From Bradyrhizobium sp. BRP22 (GTDB taxonomy: Bacteria; Pseudomonadota; Alphaproteobacteria; Rhizobiales; Xanthobacteraceae): a stretch of DNA of 60,005 nucleotides. Numbering within the stretch: position 1 is the stretch's first letter; each line of letters begins with the position of its first letter. This document shows positions 9,681-17,333 of the stretch, piece after piece. Under the pieces are notes generated by a model. That model did no database searches, was not told where the DNA came from, and saw nothing but the letters and a program-made list of their open reading frames with translations. The DNA is taken from the NCBI RefSeq assembly GCF_020194175.1, contig NZ_JADYVX010000044.1, forward strand, positions 1-60,005, in the 5' to 3' direction. Both the position numbers and the translations under genes were made by a program.

Positions 9681-9725
9681 AGCATGCATGAAAATCCGCT
9701 CCAAGAGCGGATTTTCATGCATGCT
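9681..9725. repeat. Perfect 20-bp inverted repeat with 5-base loop
   Basis: AGCATGCATGAAAATCCGCT (9681-9700) is followed by the loop CCAAG and an exact inverted copy at 9706-9725, then TTTT. It could act as a plus-strand terminator, but no intact gene ends just before it. A recombination or transposon-end structure is also possible. Confidence 0.6.
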
Positions 9726-9950
9726 TTTCGAGTCCCCTCTACTGGCGCGACCCGGCGTCAATCTGGCAAGCCATCCCCCAGCTGTGAACCGGCCACAAGC
9801 CGTCAGTCTCGTCCTCGACCGTGAAGTGAAAGTCCTTCAGGCGATGCGCCTCCCGCAGCCTCAGCATGTCTGAAAACTGACAGCGCGTGACCTCAAGCGA
9901 GAGGTGCAACGATGGAAGATGCTGGGCCTTGATGAGATGCCCCGCGTCCG

Positions 9951-10850
9951 GGAATTCCGTCTTCATCGGCCCTCTCCATCAAATCCTGACGCGCGCGACA
10001 TACAAGGGGCTGCACAAGTTCAATCGCAAGGTTTGGAAGACCAAGGAAGCGAAGCCTGAAGCCGACCAGGTCGCGGTCGCCGTCGATCCCATTTCCGTGC
10101 AGGCGATGCTCAAAGCGAAGAACCCGTAGGCCATGCCTCCGCGCGTTGTGACCGGCCCGATCTTGCTCACAGGTATTGCCACCTGCGCGAGCTGTTCTGG
10201 CGGCATGACGCTGCGGACCGGGAAATCGGGGAGGTATCGCTATTACACCTGCGCCACCTGCGCCCAGCAGAGAAAAGCCGCATGCAAGGGCCGCAGCGTT
10301 CCCATGGACAAGCTCGACAGCCTTGTGACCGAGCGCCTCGCGGATCAACTGCTCACGCCTGAACGGGTTGCGGAGTTGCTGTCGGGCCTGATGGAACGGC
10401 GGGCCGCGAGGGACGAAGACTATTCGTCCCGGCTTACGGCCCTGCGCGCGAAGCTCTCGGACGCGGAAGGACGGCTCGGGCGGCTCTATTCCGCCATCGA
10501 GAGCGGGATCGCGGACCCTTCGGATCCCACGCTCAAGGATCGCGTCGCCGCCGTCAAAACCGAGCGCGACATCGCGCAGGTCGCGTTCGACCGCGCGGTA
10601 GCGGAGATGCGCCCTGAGACCCGGATCACCGAGGAGAGGATCGCGGCCTTCACGGAAGCGATGCGGACAAGCATCATGACCGGCGAGACGCCCTTTAGGC
10701 GGGCTTATATCCGGTCGGTGGTCGATCAGGTCGAAGTGGACGACACGGAAATCCGGATCGTCGGCCGCAGGACCGTTCTGGAACGGCTGGTCATGGGTGG
10801 CGGAGCGGCTCCGGCTGGAGTGCCCAGTTTTGTTCGGAAGTGGCGCACGC
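9951..10850 (+). pseudogene. Large serine recombinase, N-terminus lost, internal stop
   Basis: Only the recombinase and zinc-ribbon regions remain. The sequence near 9975 reads GPLHQILTRATYKGLHKFNR and WKTKEAKPEADQVAV. From 10139 it continues in the same frame with RVVTGPILLTGIATCASCSG, GRYRYYTCATCAQQRKAACK (the four-Cys ribbon), a coiled coil around ERRAARDEDYSSRLTALRAK, and ends near RTVLERLVMGGGA. A TAG at 10127-10129 interrupts NP-PRVV where a Lys codon is expected. The catalytic Ser domain (about 150 residues) is missing upstream. The 3' end merges with a tRNA remnant, so this is the integrase of a lost genomic island or element. Confidence 0.75.
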
Positions 10851-10888
10851 CGACACGATTCGAACGTGTGACCTCCGCCTGCGGACGG
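10841..10888 (-). pseudogene. 3' fragment of a tRNA gene (Arg-like), probable attachment site
   Basis: Read on the minus strand, the stretch ends GTGTCGGCGTGCGCCA. It contains a perfect T-arm, ACACG-TTCGAAT-CGTGT, then an acceptor strand ending in CCA (10841-10843). Upstream, the anticodon region is degenerate and the 5' half of the tRNA is missing. The antisense pattern is that of an Arg-type tRNA. tRNA 3' ends are the usual targets of island integrases, and this one lies immediately after the recombinase gene, as a recreated att site would. Confidence 0.55.
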
Positions 10889-11046
10889 CCGCAAAACGCG
10901 AGTCCGCCGATCGTGCACCGGTCGCAATTAATTGTGGTCTTACGACAGCGCCCGCGACTGCCAAGAAAGGGTGGGGCGGCGATCTGGTACTTTGCGCGAT
11001 TCTTGCAGAGCTGATCGCAGGATGATCAATTGAAGGTTGTCTTATC

Positions 11047-11460
11047 ATGAACGAGCAGCGGACGCAGCCCAATACCGCCTATGCGATCTGCGGCTTCAAC
11101 GATATTCCAAGCCAGCGCGCCATGGGGTTCCACCTTATGATCGTCGACGAAGACGGCAGCCAGAGGCCTTGGCCCATTGTCGTGGTGCGCTGGGGCAAGC
11201 GGGTGTTTGCATATCTCAACAAATGCCCGCACAATGGCGTCCATCTGGACTGGGAACGCAACCAGTTTTTCGATCCACGCGGCATCCGGCTGATGTGTGG
11301 TAAGCACGGCTCTAGCTTCGAGCTCGGCACCGGCCGCTGCGTCGACGGCCCGTGCAAGGGCAGCAGTCTCACGCCGGTCGCGTTGAGGGTGCTGGACGGC
11401 GATATCTGCGTGACCGGCGTGCGGCTTGTCGAGGAGGAGAATTCCTCTAGCGAAAGCTGA
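11047..11460 (+). CDS. Rieske-type 2Fe-2S protein, nif-associated (copy 1)
   Basis: A 137-residue single-domain Rieske protein. Ligands are CPHNGVHLDW near residue 60 and CGKHGSSFELGTGRC near residue 88. The order C-x-H ... C-x2-H is intact. It resembles the protein at 21747-22196 throughout, including the leading PFP/WPIVVVR strand and the CxxGPCxG segment after the second ligand pair. Freestanding Rieske ferredoxins of this kind recur in bradyrhizobial nif regions and may carry electrons under nodule conditions; the partner is unknown. No clear -24/-12 promoter is seen in the 100 bases before it. Confidence 0.75.
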   Translation: MNEQRTQPNTAYAICGFNDIPSQRAMGFHLMIVDEDGSQRPWPIVVVRWGKRVFAYLNKCPHNGVHLDWERNQFFDPRGIRLMCGKHGSSFELGTGRCVDGPCKGSSLTPVALRVLDGDICVTGVRLVEEENSSSES

Positions 11461-11469
11461 AGCTGGCTC

Positions 11470-12060
11470 TCAGACCGGCCGGTTCTCGTTGCGGTTTTTC
11501 ACGGGCTCCATCCTCTTCAGCCCGTCTTCGTAAGAGATCTCGTCATAGGACGCATCGATATTCTTGGCCGCGTCGAGCAGGTAGTCGAGCTTGCCGGGCG
11601 CATCGAGCTTCTTCATGTCATTCTTGTCGACCCCGACCAGGTCCATCATCTCCTTCCAAACGGTGGATTCATCGCATGGCAGCACGTTGAAGGTGATATC
11701 ACCGAGCTTGACTCGGTATTTCGCCAACAGGTCGATGTTGTTGCAAAACATGAAGTAGCTGCCATCAGGGCTTAGCGCGCCCTCAAGGACGTTTGCGACA
11801 TCGGCAAGATAAGCGAAGCAGTGCAAATAGCCGGCTAGGGCCGGAATGGTACTTTCGCCTTCCTGCACGAACGTCAGTACCTGTTCGATCGAATAATGGG
11901 GCGGCCGCTTCTCGTCCGCGACCTGGGTCTGGAATTGCAGCGCAATATCGCCGCGAAACCCGAACCGGCCCGGTTTGGTGGTGCCTCCCTTGAATATGGC
12001 ATTGAGCAGGCGGCCGTCCTTCTCCAAGCGGCCGAGCGCAGTGTTCTCGATTGCAGTCAT
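11470..12060 (-). CDS. Conserved-looking hypothetical protein divergent from the nifS operon
   Basis: A 196-residue soluble protein starting MTAIENTALGRLEKDGRLLN. It has no signal peptide or membrane segment. Features include HYSIEQVLTFVQEGESTIPA, an aromatic stretch GYLHCFAYLADVANVLEG and a highly charged C-terminus. No family is recognised. It is transcribed away from the iscA-nfu-nifS-fixU operon. A sigma-54-like element at 12116-12130 points toward it, and the single NifA-type site at 12201-12216 lies between the two units, so it is probably co-regulated with nitrogen fixation. Its intact frame in a region full of broken genes suggests it is kept by selection. Confidence 0.6.
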   Translation of the reverse strand: MTAIENTALGRLEKDGRLLNAIFKGGTTKPGRFGFRGDIALQFQTQVADEKRPPHYSIEQVLTFVQEGESTIPALAGYLHCFAYLADVANVLEGALSPDGSYFMFCNNIDLLAKYRVKLGDITFNVLPCDESTVWKEMMDLVGVDKNDMKKLDAPGKLDYLLDAAKNIDASYDEISYEDGLKRMEPVKNRNENRPV

Positions 12061-12115
12061 GAAAAATCATCCCTCGATCCAAGACAATGGCCGGACACCC
12101 GGCGGGAGATGCGAT

Positions 12116-12130
12116 GCAAATTGTTTGCCG
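12116..12130 (-). promoter_or_regulatory. Possible sigma-54 promoter for the divergent hypothetical gene
   Basis: On the minus strand, CGGCAAACAATTTGC has GG and GC separated by exactly ten bases and a good TTGC -12 box. The -24 box (CGGCAA) differs from TGGCAC at two positions. It lies about 56 bases before the start at 12060 and about 70 bases from the NifA-type site at 12201. This is a match by eye and is unproven. Confidence 0.4.
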
Positions 12131-12200
12131 CCGCGGGCGGAACGCTTCACTGGTGGAATCCAAAAAAACACCCAGTCGCGCAGCGCCCGCTCATCAGCCA

Positions 12201-12216
12201 TGTCAGGAACCCGACA
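12201..12216. promoter_or_regulatory. NifA upstream activator site, possibly shared
   Basis: TGTCAGGAACCCGACA fits TGT-N10-ACA exactly, the binding site of NifA. It is 62 bases upstream of the -24/-12 element at 12278 and about 70 bases from the sigma-54-like element facing the other way at 12116. Confidence 0.75.
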
Positions 12217-12277
12217 CGCGTTGCAAAGCCAGCAGGCCGATTTGAAAAAAGTCGAGCGTTATCAAATTCTGGAGCGC

Positions 12278-12292
12278 TGGCATGCGACTTGC
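12278..12292 (+). promoter_or_regulatory. Sigma-54 promoter of the iscA-nfu-nifS-fixU operon
   Basis: TGGCATGCGACTTGC matches the -24/-12 consensus TGGCAC-N5-TTGC with one change. It lies 42 bases before the ATG at 12334 and downstream of an exact NifA site, so expression under NifA and low oxygen is expected. Confidence 0.8.
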
Positions 12293-12333
12293 CAATTCGC
12301 AGGCAACCGATGCGGGCAGATGAACGGTGAGCT

Positions 12334-12657
12334 ATGATCAATCTGACGGATAGTGCAGTGAACGCACTCAAGAGTGCGATCTCGGCTTCGGCGCAGCCGA
12401 CGAGCGGCCTGCGCATCATGGTCGAGGCCGGCGGCTGCGACGGATTCAAATACAAGATGGGCCTCGCCCACGAGGCAAAGCCCGACGACACCGTGATCGA
12501 GCGCGACGGCATCAAGATGTTCGTCGACAACAAGAGCCATGAGCACCTCGCCGGCACGACGATTGATTTCGTCGTGGCGCTGGAGGGCTCGGGTTTCACC
12601 TTCGACAACCCGAATGCGAGCTCAAGCTGCTCCTGCGGCAAATCCTTTGGCAGATGA
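12334..12657 (+). CDS. IscA/HesB-type Fe-S carrier in the nif operon
   Basis: An A-type Fe-S cluster carrier of 107 residues. The three conserved cysteines are present: one in EAGGCDGFKY near residue 35 and two in the C-terminal SCSCGKSF. It begins MINLTDSAVNALK and is the first gene after the sigma-54 promoter. It would accept or hold clusters built with sulfur from NifS and pass them to nitrogenase-related apoproteins. The next gene starts 16 bases after its stop. Confidence 0.85.
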   Translation: MINLTDSAVNALKSAISASAQPTSGLRIMVEAGGCDGFKYKMGLAHEAKPDDTVIERDGIKMFVDNKSHEHLAGTTIDFVVALEGSGFTFDNPNASSSCSCGKSFGR

Positions 12658-12673
12658 AAAGAGAAATTGAAGC

Positions 12674-12964
12674 ATGCTGATCGAACCGGAACAGCTGAAG
12701 CAAACATCGGTGGTTGAGACCGATCGCGAGCAAGTCATTCGTGCCGTGATCGAGGAGATTCGGCCCAATCTGCAACGTGACGGGGGAGACTGTCAGCTAG
12801 TTGGGATCGACGGCAGCAAGATCACGGTCAAGCTGACCGGTGCCTGCGTGTTCTGCAAGTTTTCAAGCGCAACGGTAGAAGGCATTCAGGCACGGCTGGT
12901 CCAAAGGCTCGGCGAATTCGTTCGCCTGGCCCCGGTCGCCGGCGCCGCCAATCCGCGCCATTGA
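12674..12964 (+). CDS. Nfu-type scaffold (NifU C-terminal domain only)
   Basis: A 96-residue protein matching the C-terminal Nfu domain of NifU: EEIRPNLQRDGGDCQLVGID and GACVFCKFSSATVEGIQARL, with the CxxC cluster ligands. The N-terminal IscU-like scaffold and central ferredoxin domain of full NifU are absent, which is normal for the bradyrhizobial gene often annotated nifU. It binds a cluster as a dimer and works with NifS, whose start codon overlaps its stop. Confidence 0.85.
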   Translation: MLIEPEQLKQTSVVETDREQVIRAVIEEIRPNLQRDGGDCQLVGIDGSKITVKLTGACVFCKFSSATVEGIQARLVQRLGEFVRLAPVAGAANPRH

Positions 12965-14160
12965 GCGAGACGTTTGTGCCGATCTATCTCGACAACAATG
13001 CGACCACGCGGACGAATCCGTGTGTCTTGCAAGCCATGTTGCCGTTCTTAACGGAGCGGTTCGGTAATGCCTCGTCCAGCCACGCCTTCGGCAGTGAGGT
13101 CGCGGGCGCGATGGCCAAGGCGCGCCGCAGCCTGCAGAGTTTGCTGGGAGCCGCCCACGATCATGAGATCATCTTCACTTCCGGCGGCACCGAGTCCAAC
13201 AACGCCGCCATCCTTTCTGCGCTCGCGACCCAGCAAGGGCGCGACGAGATCGTCACCACCTCCGTCGAGCATTCCGCGATCCTCACGCTGGTCGAGCAAT
13301 TGGCGATAACGGGCATCAAGACGCATGTGATCCGGGTGGATTCGCGCGGCCGCCTCGACCTCGAGGCGTTTCGCTGGGCGCTTGGACCGCGTACGGCGAT
13401 TGCGTCCGTTATGTGGGCCAACAACGAGACCGGCACGATTTTCCCGGTGGAGTTTCTGGCCACCTTGGCGCGTGCGGCAGGTGCGCTGTTTCACAGCGAT
13501 GCGGTGCAGGCCATAGGCAGGGTGCCCATCGACCTGAGGGACAGTGCTATCGACATGCTCTCGCTGTCAGCGCACAAGCTGCACGGCCCCAAGGGCATCG
13601 GTGCGCTCTATTTACGACAAGGCACGAAATTCAGGCCGCTGATCTGGGGTGGAGCACAGGAGCGACGGCGCCGCGGTGGAACCGAGAACATACCCGGCAT
13701 CATCGGTGTTGGAAAAGCTGCAGAGCTCGCGGCGCAGGGGCTCGAGGCGGAGCGTGTTCGCATTGCCGCCTTGCGCGATCGCCTGGAGCAAGCGATTTTG
13801 CACACCGGCCACTGCATCGCGCTCGGTGATGTCAGCAATCGCCTGCCGAACACAACCAACATCGCCTTCGAAGATCTCGAAGGCGAAGCAATCGTTCACC
13901 ACCTCAATCGAGCGGGCATTGCCGCTTCGCTCGGATCAGCTTGCAGCTCCGGGTCAATGGAGCCGTCGCATGTGCTGCGCGCCATGAACGTGCCGGCAAG
14001 GAGCCTCCGCGGTGCGGTGCGCTTTTCCCTCTCGCGTGAAACCACCGCCGACGAAGTCGATCAGGTCGTCCGCGTATTGTCGGGCATCGTGGCTAACCTG
14101 CGTGCCACGTCACAAGAGCCTCCCAATCTGGCCAGCGCTTCGCCCCTATGCACGAGTTGA
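12961..14160 (+). CDS. nifS: NifS cysteine desulfurase
   Basis: PLP enzyme that converts cysteine to alanine and supplies persulfide sulfur for nitrogenase clusters. About 400 residues, group I type. The N-terminus has PIYLDNNATTRTNP, the PLP lysine is in LSLSAHKLHGPKGIGALY near residue 205, and the active-site cysteine loop is SLGSACSSGSMEPSHVL near residue 325. The likely start is TTG at 12961, overlapping the preceding stop (TTGA). GTG at 12976 would give a start closer to that of other NifS proteins. fixU follows after four bases. Confidence 0.93.
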   Translation: MSETFVPIYLDNNATTRTNPCVLQAMLPFLTERFGNASSSHAFGSEVAGAMAKARRSLQSLLGAAHDHEIIFTSGGTESNNAAILSALATQQGRDEIVTTSVEHSAILTLVEQLAITGIKTHVIRVDSRGRLDLEAFRWALGPRTAIASVMWANNETGTIFPVEFLATLARAAGALFHSDAVQAIGRVPIDLRDSAIDMLSLSAHKLHGPKGIGALYLRQGTKFRPLIWGGAQERRRRGGTENIPGIIGVGKAAELAAQGLEAERVRIAALRDRLEQAILHTGHCIALGDVSNRLPNTTNIAFEDLEGEAIVHHLNRAGIAASLGSACSSGSMEPSHVLRAMNVPARSLRGAVRFSLSRETTADEVDQVVRVLSGIVANLRATSQEPPNLASASPLCTS

Positions 14161-14164
14161 TCTC

Positions 14165-14386
14165 ATGAAAGTTATGATCCGCCGCTCTCCGGAGGGCCTG
14201 TCGATTTATGTGCCGAAAAAAGATCTCGAGGAACCGATCGTGGAATCGGAGCGCGAGACGCTGTGGGGTGGCTGGATCAGAATAGGCAATGGCTGGGTGC
14301 TAGATCTGCCCGAAATGGCAAGCGATACGCCACTGCCGATCACGATCAATGCAAGGAAGCGTGGCGAGGACGGCGAGGGCCGATGA
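14165..14386 (+). CDS. fixU: NifT/FixU small protein
   Basis: A 73-residue protein of the NifT/FixU family: MKVMIRRSPEGLSIYVPKKD, ETLWGGWIRIGNGWVLDLPE. The family is found only with nif genes and its biochemical role is not established. It is translated directly after nifS, and its stop overlaps the ATG of the SIR2-like gene (ATGA at 14383). Confidence 0.9.
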   Translation: MKVMIRRSPEGLSIYVPKKDLEEPIVESERETLWGGWIRIGNGWVLDLPEMASDTPLPITINARKRGEDGEGR

Positions 14387-15243
14387 AGGCGACGGCGCAA
14401 ATCGACTTCGTCAATGCGGCCGACGCGGAGGCGATTCTCACTGACATAGCGAGGCGGCTGCGTTCCGCCAGCATCGTTCCCTATCTCGGACCTGGCCTCG
14501 CTGATGTATCCAAACTGGATGCGCCGATGACGCCCGACGCCTTGGCTGCTTTCTTCGCCAGCAAGGTCGCGCTGCCGCGCCGGGCCAAAGGCAACATCTG
14601 GGCGTCTGCGCAGCACATCGAGAACAACAAGCATCGCTCTACCGTGACGGCATTGATGGCGCTGGCCTTTGCTGCGCCGGTCGCGCCGACGCTGCTGCAT
14701 CATCATCTTGCCGCGCTGGCCCCGCCTCTCATCGTCGACACCTGGTACGGTGCGATGCGGGCGGCGCTTGGAAGGCGCAAGGGATGGGGTGAGGTCCAGG
14801 GTATCAGCCGCGCCGGGATCGGCGAGGACCGGTGGTATCGCTTTTATGATGCTGCGGGCCAAGAAGTCGATCGTGCTGCGGCGCAGAGCTGGAGCACAAT
14901 CCTCTACAAGCCGCACGGCGGCGTGCTGCCCGCAAGGAACTTCCTGATCTCTGACGCCGACTATGTCGAGGTACTGACCGAGATCGACAGTCAGACGCCG
15001 ATCCCCGACGTGGTGAAAGAGCGGCGCACCGGCCGCAGCTTTCTCTTCATCGGCTGCCGCTTCAACGATCAGTTGCTGCGAAGCTATGCGCGGCAGCTCA
15101 CCAGACGCTCGGCCGGTGCTCATTACGCTATCGTGGAGGCGGACGTGCTGTCCAGGAATGAGCTGCGCTTTCTGGTCGAGCAGGGACTGACGCCGCTTGC
15201 GATCTCGCTCCCGCGCGCGATTGAGATCCTGCTGGCCAGCTGA
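14383..15243 (+). CDS. SIR2-like domain protein at the end of the nifS operon
   Basis: A 286-residue soluble protein. The start RSASIVPYLGPGLADVS resembles the first strand and glycine loop of SIR2-like folds. Other segments that fit include VDTWYGAMRAALG, TILYKPHGGVLPARNFLISD (the KPHG segment common in SIR2_2-type proteins) and GRSFLFIGCRFNDQLLRSYA. No zinc-binding cysteines of protein deacetylases are visible. Its ATG overlaps the fixU stop, so it belongs to the NifA-driven operon. SIR2-like proteins in other settings hydrolyse NAD or serve defence; what this one does in nitrogen fixation is unknown. Confidence 0.6.
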   Translation: MKATAQIDFVNAADAEAILTDIARRLRSASIVPYLGPGLADVSKLDAPMTPDALAAFFASKVALPRRAKGNIWASAQHIENNKHRSTVTALMALAFAAPVAPTLLHHHLAALAPPLIVDTWYGAMRAALGRRKGWGEVQGISRAGIGEDRWYRFYDAAGQEVDRAAAQSWSTILYKPHGGVLPARNFLISDADYVEVLTEIDSQTPIPDVVKERRTGRSFLFIGCRFNDQLLRSYARQLTRRSAGAHYAIVEADVLSRNELRFLVEQGLTPLAISLPRAIEILLAS

Positions 15244-15352
15244 CACATCCTGTATATGGGTCTCGATTTGCTCGCGTGCCGCCGCACGCGAGTTGGCTTG
15301 CGTTCGCGGCACGGAATGAGTGCGTTCATCTCTATGTCAGGATCGAGACGCC

Positions 15353-15368
15353 TGTCACAGTTCTAACA
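15353..15368. promoter_or_regulatory. NifA upstream activator site of nifB
   Basis: TGTCACAGTTCTAACA matches TGT-N10-ACA exactly, about 98 bases upstream of the -24/-12 element at 15466. Confidence 0.75.
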
Positions 15369-15430
15369 TTGGTAATGTCGTGCAGAAGGCGGCGCTTCCA
15401 CCGCAAAGGGGCCGGTAAGCGGATCACCTT

Positions 15431-15444
15431 TTGACTTAAATCAA
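15431..15444. promoter_or_regulatory. FNR/FixK-type box between NifA site and nifB promoter
   Basis: TTGACTTAAATCAA fits the FixK/FNR palindrome TTGA-N6-TCAA. It lies 21 bases upstream of the nifB -24/-12 element, inside the stretch where NifA would loop to the polymerase. Confidence 0.55.
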
Positions 15445-15465
15445 CATTGCTCGCAAATCTGGCCA

Positions 15466-15480
15466 TGGCACGCGAGTTGC
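15466..15480 (+). promoter_or_regulatory. Sigma-54 promoter of nifB
   Basis: TGGCACGCGAGTTGC is a full match to the -24/-12 consensus, 43 bases before the nifB ATG. Confidence 0.85.
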
Positions 15481-15522
15481 AAATCGTCTTTTCAGTTTGC
15501 GCCTCGCAGGGAGAATGGAAGG

Positions 15523-17082
15523 ATGGACGTATCAACGCTGGACGAAGCAAGCTCGGCAGAGAGCGCAGTCGACATTGGCAAGGTCATGCCGATCGCCGCG
15601 CGCAACGGCTGCGGGAGGTCCGGCGGCGGGGGCAAGGCAAGCTGCGGCTCGCAGGCCGGCCAGGGTGATCTGCCGACCGAGATCTGGGAGAAGGTCAAGA
15701 ACCATCCCTGCTACAGCGAAGCAGCGCATCATCACTACGCCCGCATGCACGTTGCAGTCGCGCCTGCCTGCAACATCCAGTGCAATTACTGCAATCGCAA
15801 ATATGATTGCGCCAATGAATCGCGGCCCGGCGTGGTGAGCGAAAAACTAACGCCGGAGCAGGCGGCGAAAAAAGTGCTGGCGGTCGCCTCCACCATCCCA
15901 CAGATGACTGTACTCGGCATCGCGGGGCCCGGCGATCCCCTGGCCAATCCGAAAAGGACCTTCAAGACCTTCGAGCTGGTGGCCAGGTCGGCTCCCGATA
16001 TCAAGCTGTGCATGTCGACCAACGGCCTGCTGCTACCCGACCATATTGACACGATCGCCAACTTCAAGATTGACCATGTCACCATCACCATCAACATGGT
16101 CGACCCCGAAATCGGCGCCAAAATCTATCCGTGGATTTTCTACAACCACAAGCGTTACACCGGCGTAGAAGCCGCAAAGATCCTCAACGATCGCCAGCTG
16201 CAAGGGCTTGAGATGCTCACCGAGCGGGGCATCCTCTGCAAGATCAATTCGGTGATGATCCCAGGCATAAACGACCAGCATCTGGTCAAGGTCAACAAGG
16301 CGGTCAAATCTCGCGGCGCGTTCCTGCACAACATAATGCCGCTGATCTCCGCGCCCGAGCACGGCACGGTGTTCGGTCTGAGCGGGCAGCGGGAGCCAAC
16401 TGCGCAGGAATTGAAGGCACTGCAGGATGCCTGCGCGGGTGAGATGAACCTGATGCGGCACTGCCGGCAGTGCCGAGCCGACGCTATCGGCTTGCTCGGC
16501 GAGGACCGCAGCGCGGAGTTCACTACCGAGAAGGTTATGGCCATGGACGTCGAATATGACCTGCAGATGCGCAAGGCCTATCAGGCCAAAGTCGAGGAGG
16601 AGCGCCTTGCAAGGCTTGCTGGCAAGCAGGAGGAGCTGGTCGAGCTTGCAACGAATATGAGCGACATCAATCTCATGGTTGCCGTGGCGACGAAGGGCGC
16701 GGGCGTGATCAACGAGCATTTCGGTCACGCCAAAGAGTTCCAGGTGTACGAACTCTCCACGACGGGTGCCAAGTTCGTCGGCCATCGCCGTGTCGATCAC
16801 TATTGTCAGGGCGGTTATGGCGAGGAGGAACGCCTTGCCACTATCATCCGCGCCATCAAGGACTGCCATGCGGTATTCGTGGCTAAGATCGGCGGCTGTC
16901 CGAAAAGCAATTTGTTGAAGGCCGGGATCGAGCCAGTGGACCGATACGCTCATGAGTTCATCGAAAAATCAGCGATCGCCTGGTTCAAGTCCTATCTGGA
17001 GAAGGTGCAAAGCGGGGAAATCCAGCATACCGAGCGGGGTGAGGCGGCGATCCGCCAAGCCGCACTGATTTCGGCCGCCTAA
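15523..17082 (+). CDS. nifB: FeMo-cofactor biosynthesis protein NifB
   Basis: Radical SAM enzyme that fuses two 4Fe-4S clusters into NifB-co, the precursor of FeMo-co. It has 519 residues. The radical SAM motif CNIQCNYC is near residue 85, followed by the S-adenosylmethionine site GIAGPGDPLANP. The auxiliary cysteines are in LMRHCRQCRADAIGLLGED near residue 310. The C-terminal NifX-like domain runs from about residue 380 (VAVATKGAGVINEHFGHAKE) and includes VFVAKIGGCPKSNLL. The start follows AGGGAGA; an upstream ATG at 15515 is out of frame. The nif/FixK control signals lie just upstream, and frxA follows after 11 bases. Confidence 0.96.
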   Translation: MDVSTLDEASSAESAVDIGKVMPIAARNGCGRSGGGGKASCGSQAGQGDLPTEIWEKVKNHPCYSEAAHHHYARMHVAVAPACNIQCNYCNRKYDCANESRPGVVSEKLTPEQAAKKVLAVASTIPQMTVLGIAGPGDPLANPKRTFKTFELVARSAPDIKLCMSTNGLLLPDHIDTIANFKIDHVTITINMVDPEIGAKIYPWIFYNHKRYTGVEAAKILNDRQLQGLEMLTERGILCKINSVMIPGINDQHLVKVNKAVKSRGAFLHNIMPLISAPEHGTVFGLSGQREPTAQELKALQDACAGEMNLMRHCRQCRADAIGLLGEDRSAEFTTEKVMAMDVEYDLQMRKAYQAKVEEERLARLAGKQEELVELATNMSDINLMVAVATKGAGVINEHFGHAKEFQVYELSTTGAKFVGHRRVDHYCQGGYGEEERLATIIRAIKDCHAVFVAKIGGCPKSNLLKAGIEPVDRYAHEFIEKSAIAWFKSYLEKVQSGEIQHTERGEAAIRQAALISAA

Positions 17083-17093
17083 GGGGAAGGTCA

Positions 17094-17318
17094 ATGCCAT
17101 TCAAGATCATCGCCTCGCAATGCACGAGCTGCTCAGCTTGCGAGCTCGAATGTCCCAACGTCGCAATCTCGGAGAAAGGCGGTACTTTCGTCATCGATCC
17201 CAAGAAATGCACCGAGTGCGTCGGCCATTTTGACGAGCCGCAATGCGTCGCGGTGTGCCCGGTCGATAACACCTGCGTCGTGGACACCTCCTTGCCGCGC
17301 TACCAGGCGCGCGCGTAA
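17094..17318 (+). CDS. frxA: Ferredoxin (FrxA/FdxN type, two 4Fe-4S)
   Basis: A 74-residue low-potential bacterial ferredoxin. Its two cluster motifs are CTSCSACELECPN and CTECVGHFDEPQCVAVCP, the second with the longer insertion typical of nif ferredoxins. It lies 11 bases after nifB, as frxA does in Bradyrhizobium, and is the likely electron donor to NifB or nitrogenase. Confidence 0.9.
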   Translation: MPFKIIASQCTSCSACELECPNVAISEKGGTFVIDPKKCTECVGHFDEPQCVAVCPVDNTCVVDTSLPRYQARA

Positions 17319-17333
17319 ATAGGGGCCGATTCC

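Noticed and set aside
10840..11025. ORF reading DTIRTCDLRLRTAAK
   Set aside because: This is the translation of the antisense 3' end of a tRNA, a well-known artefact, not a protein.
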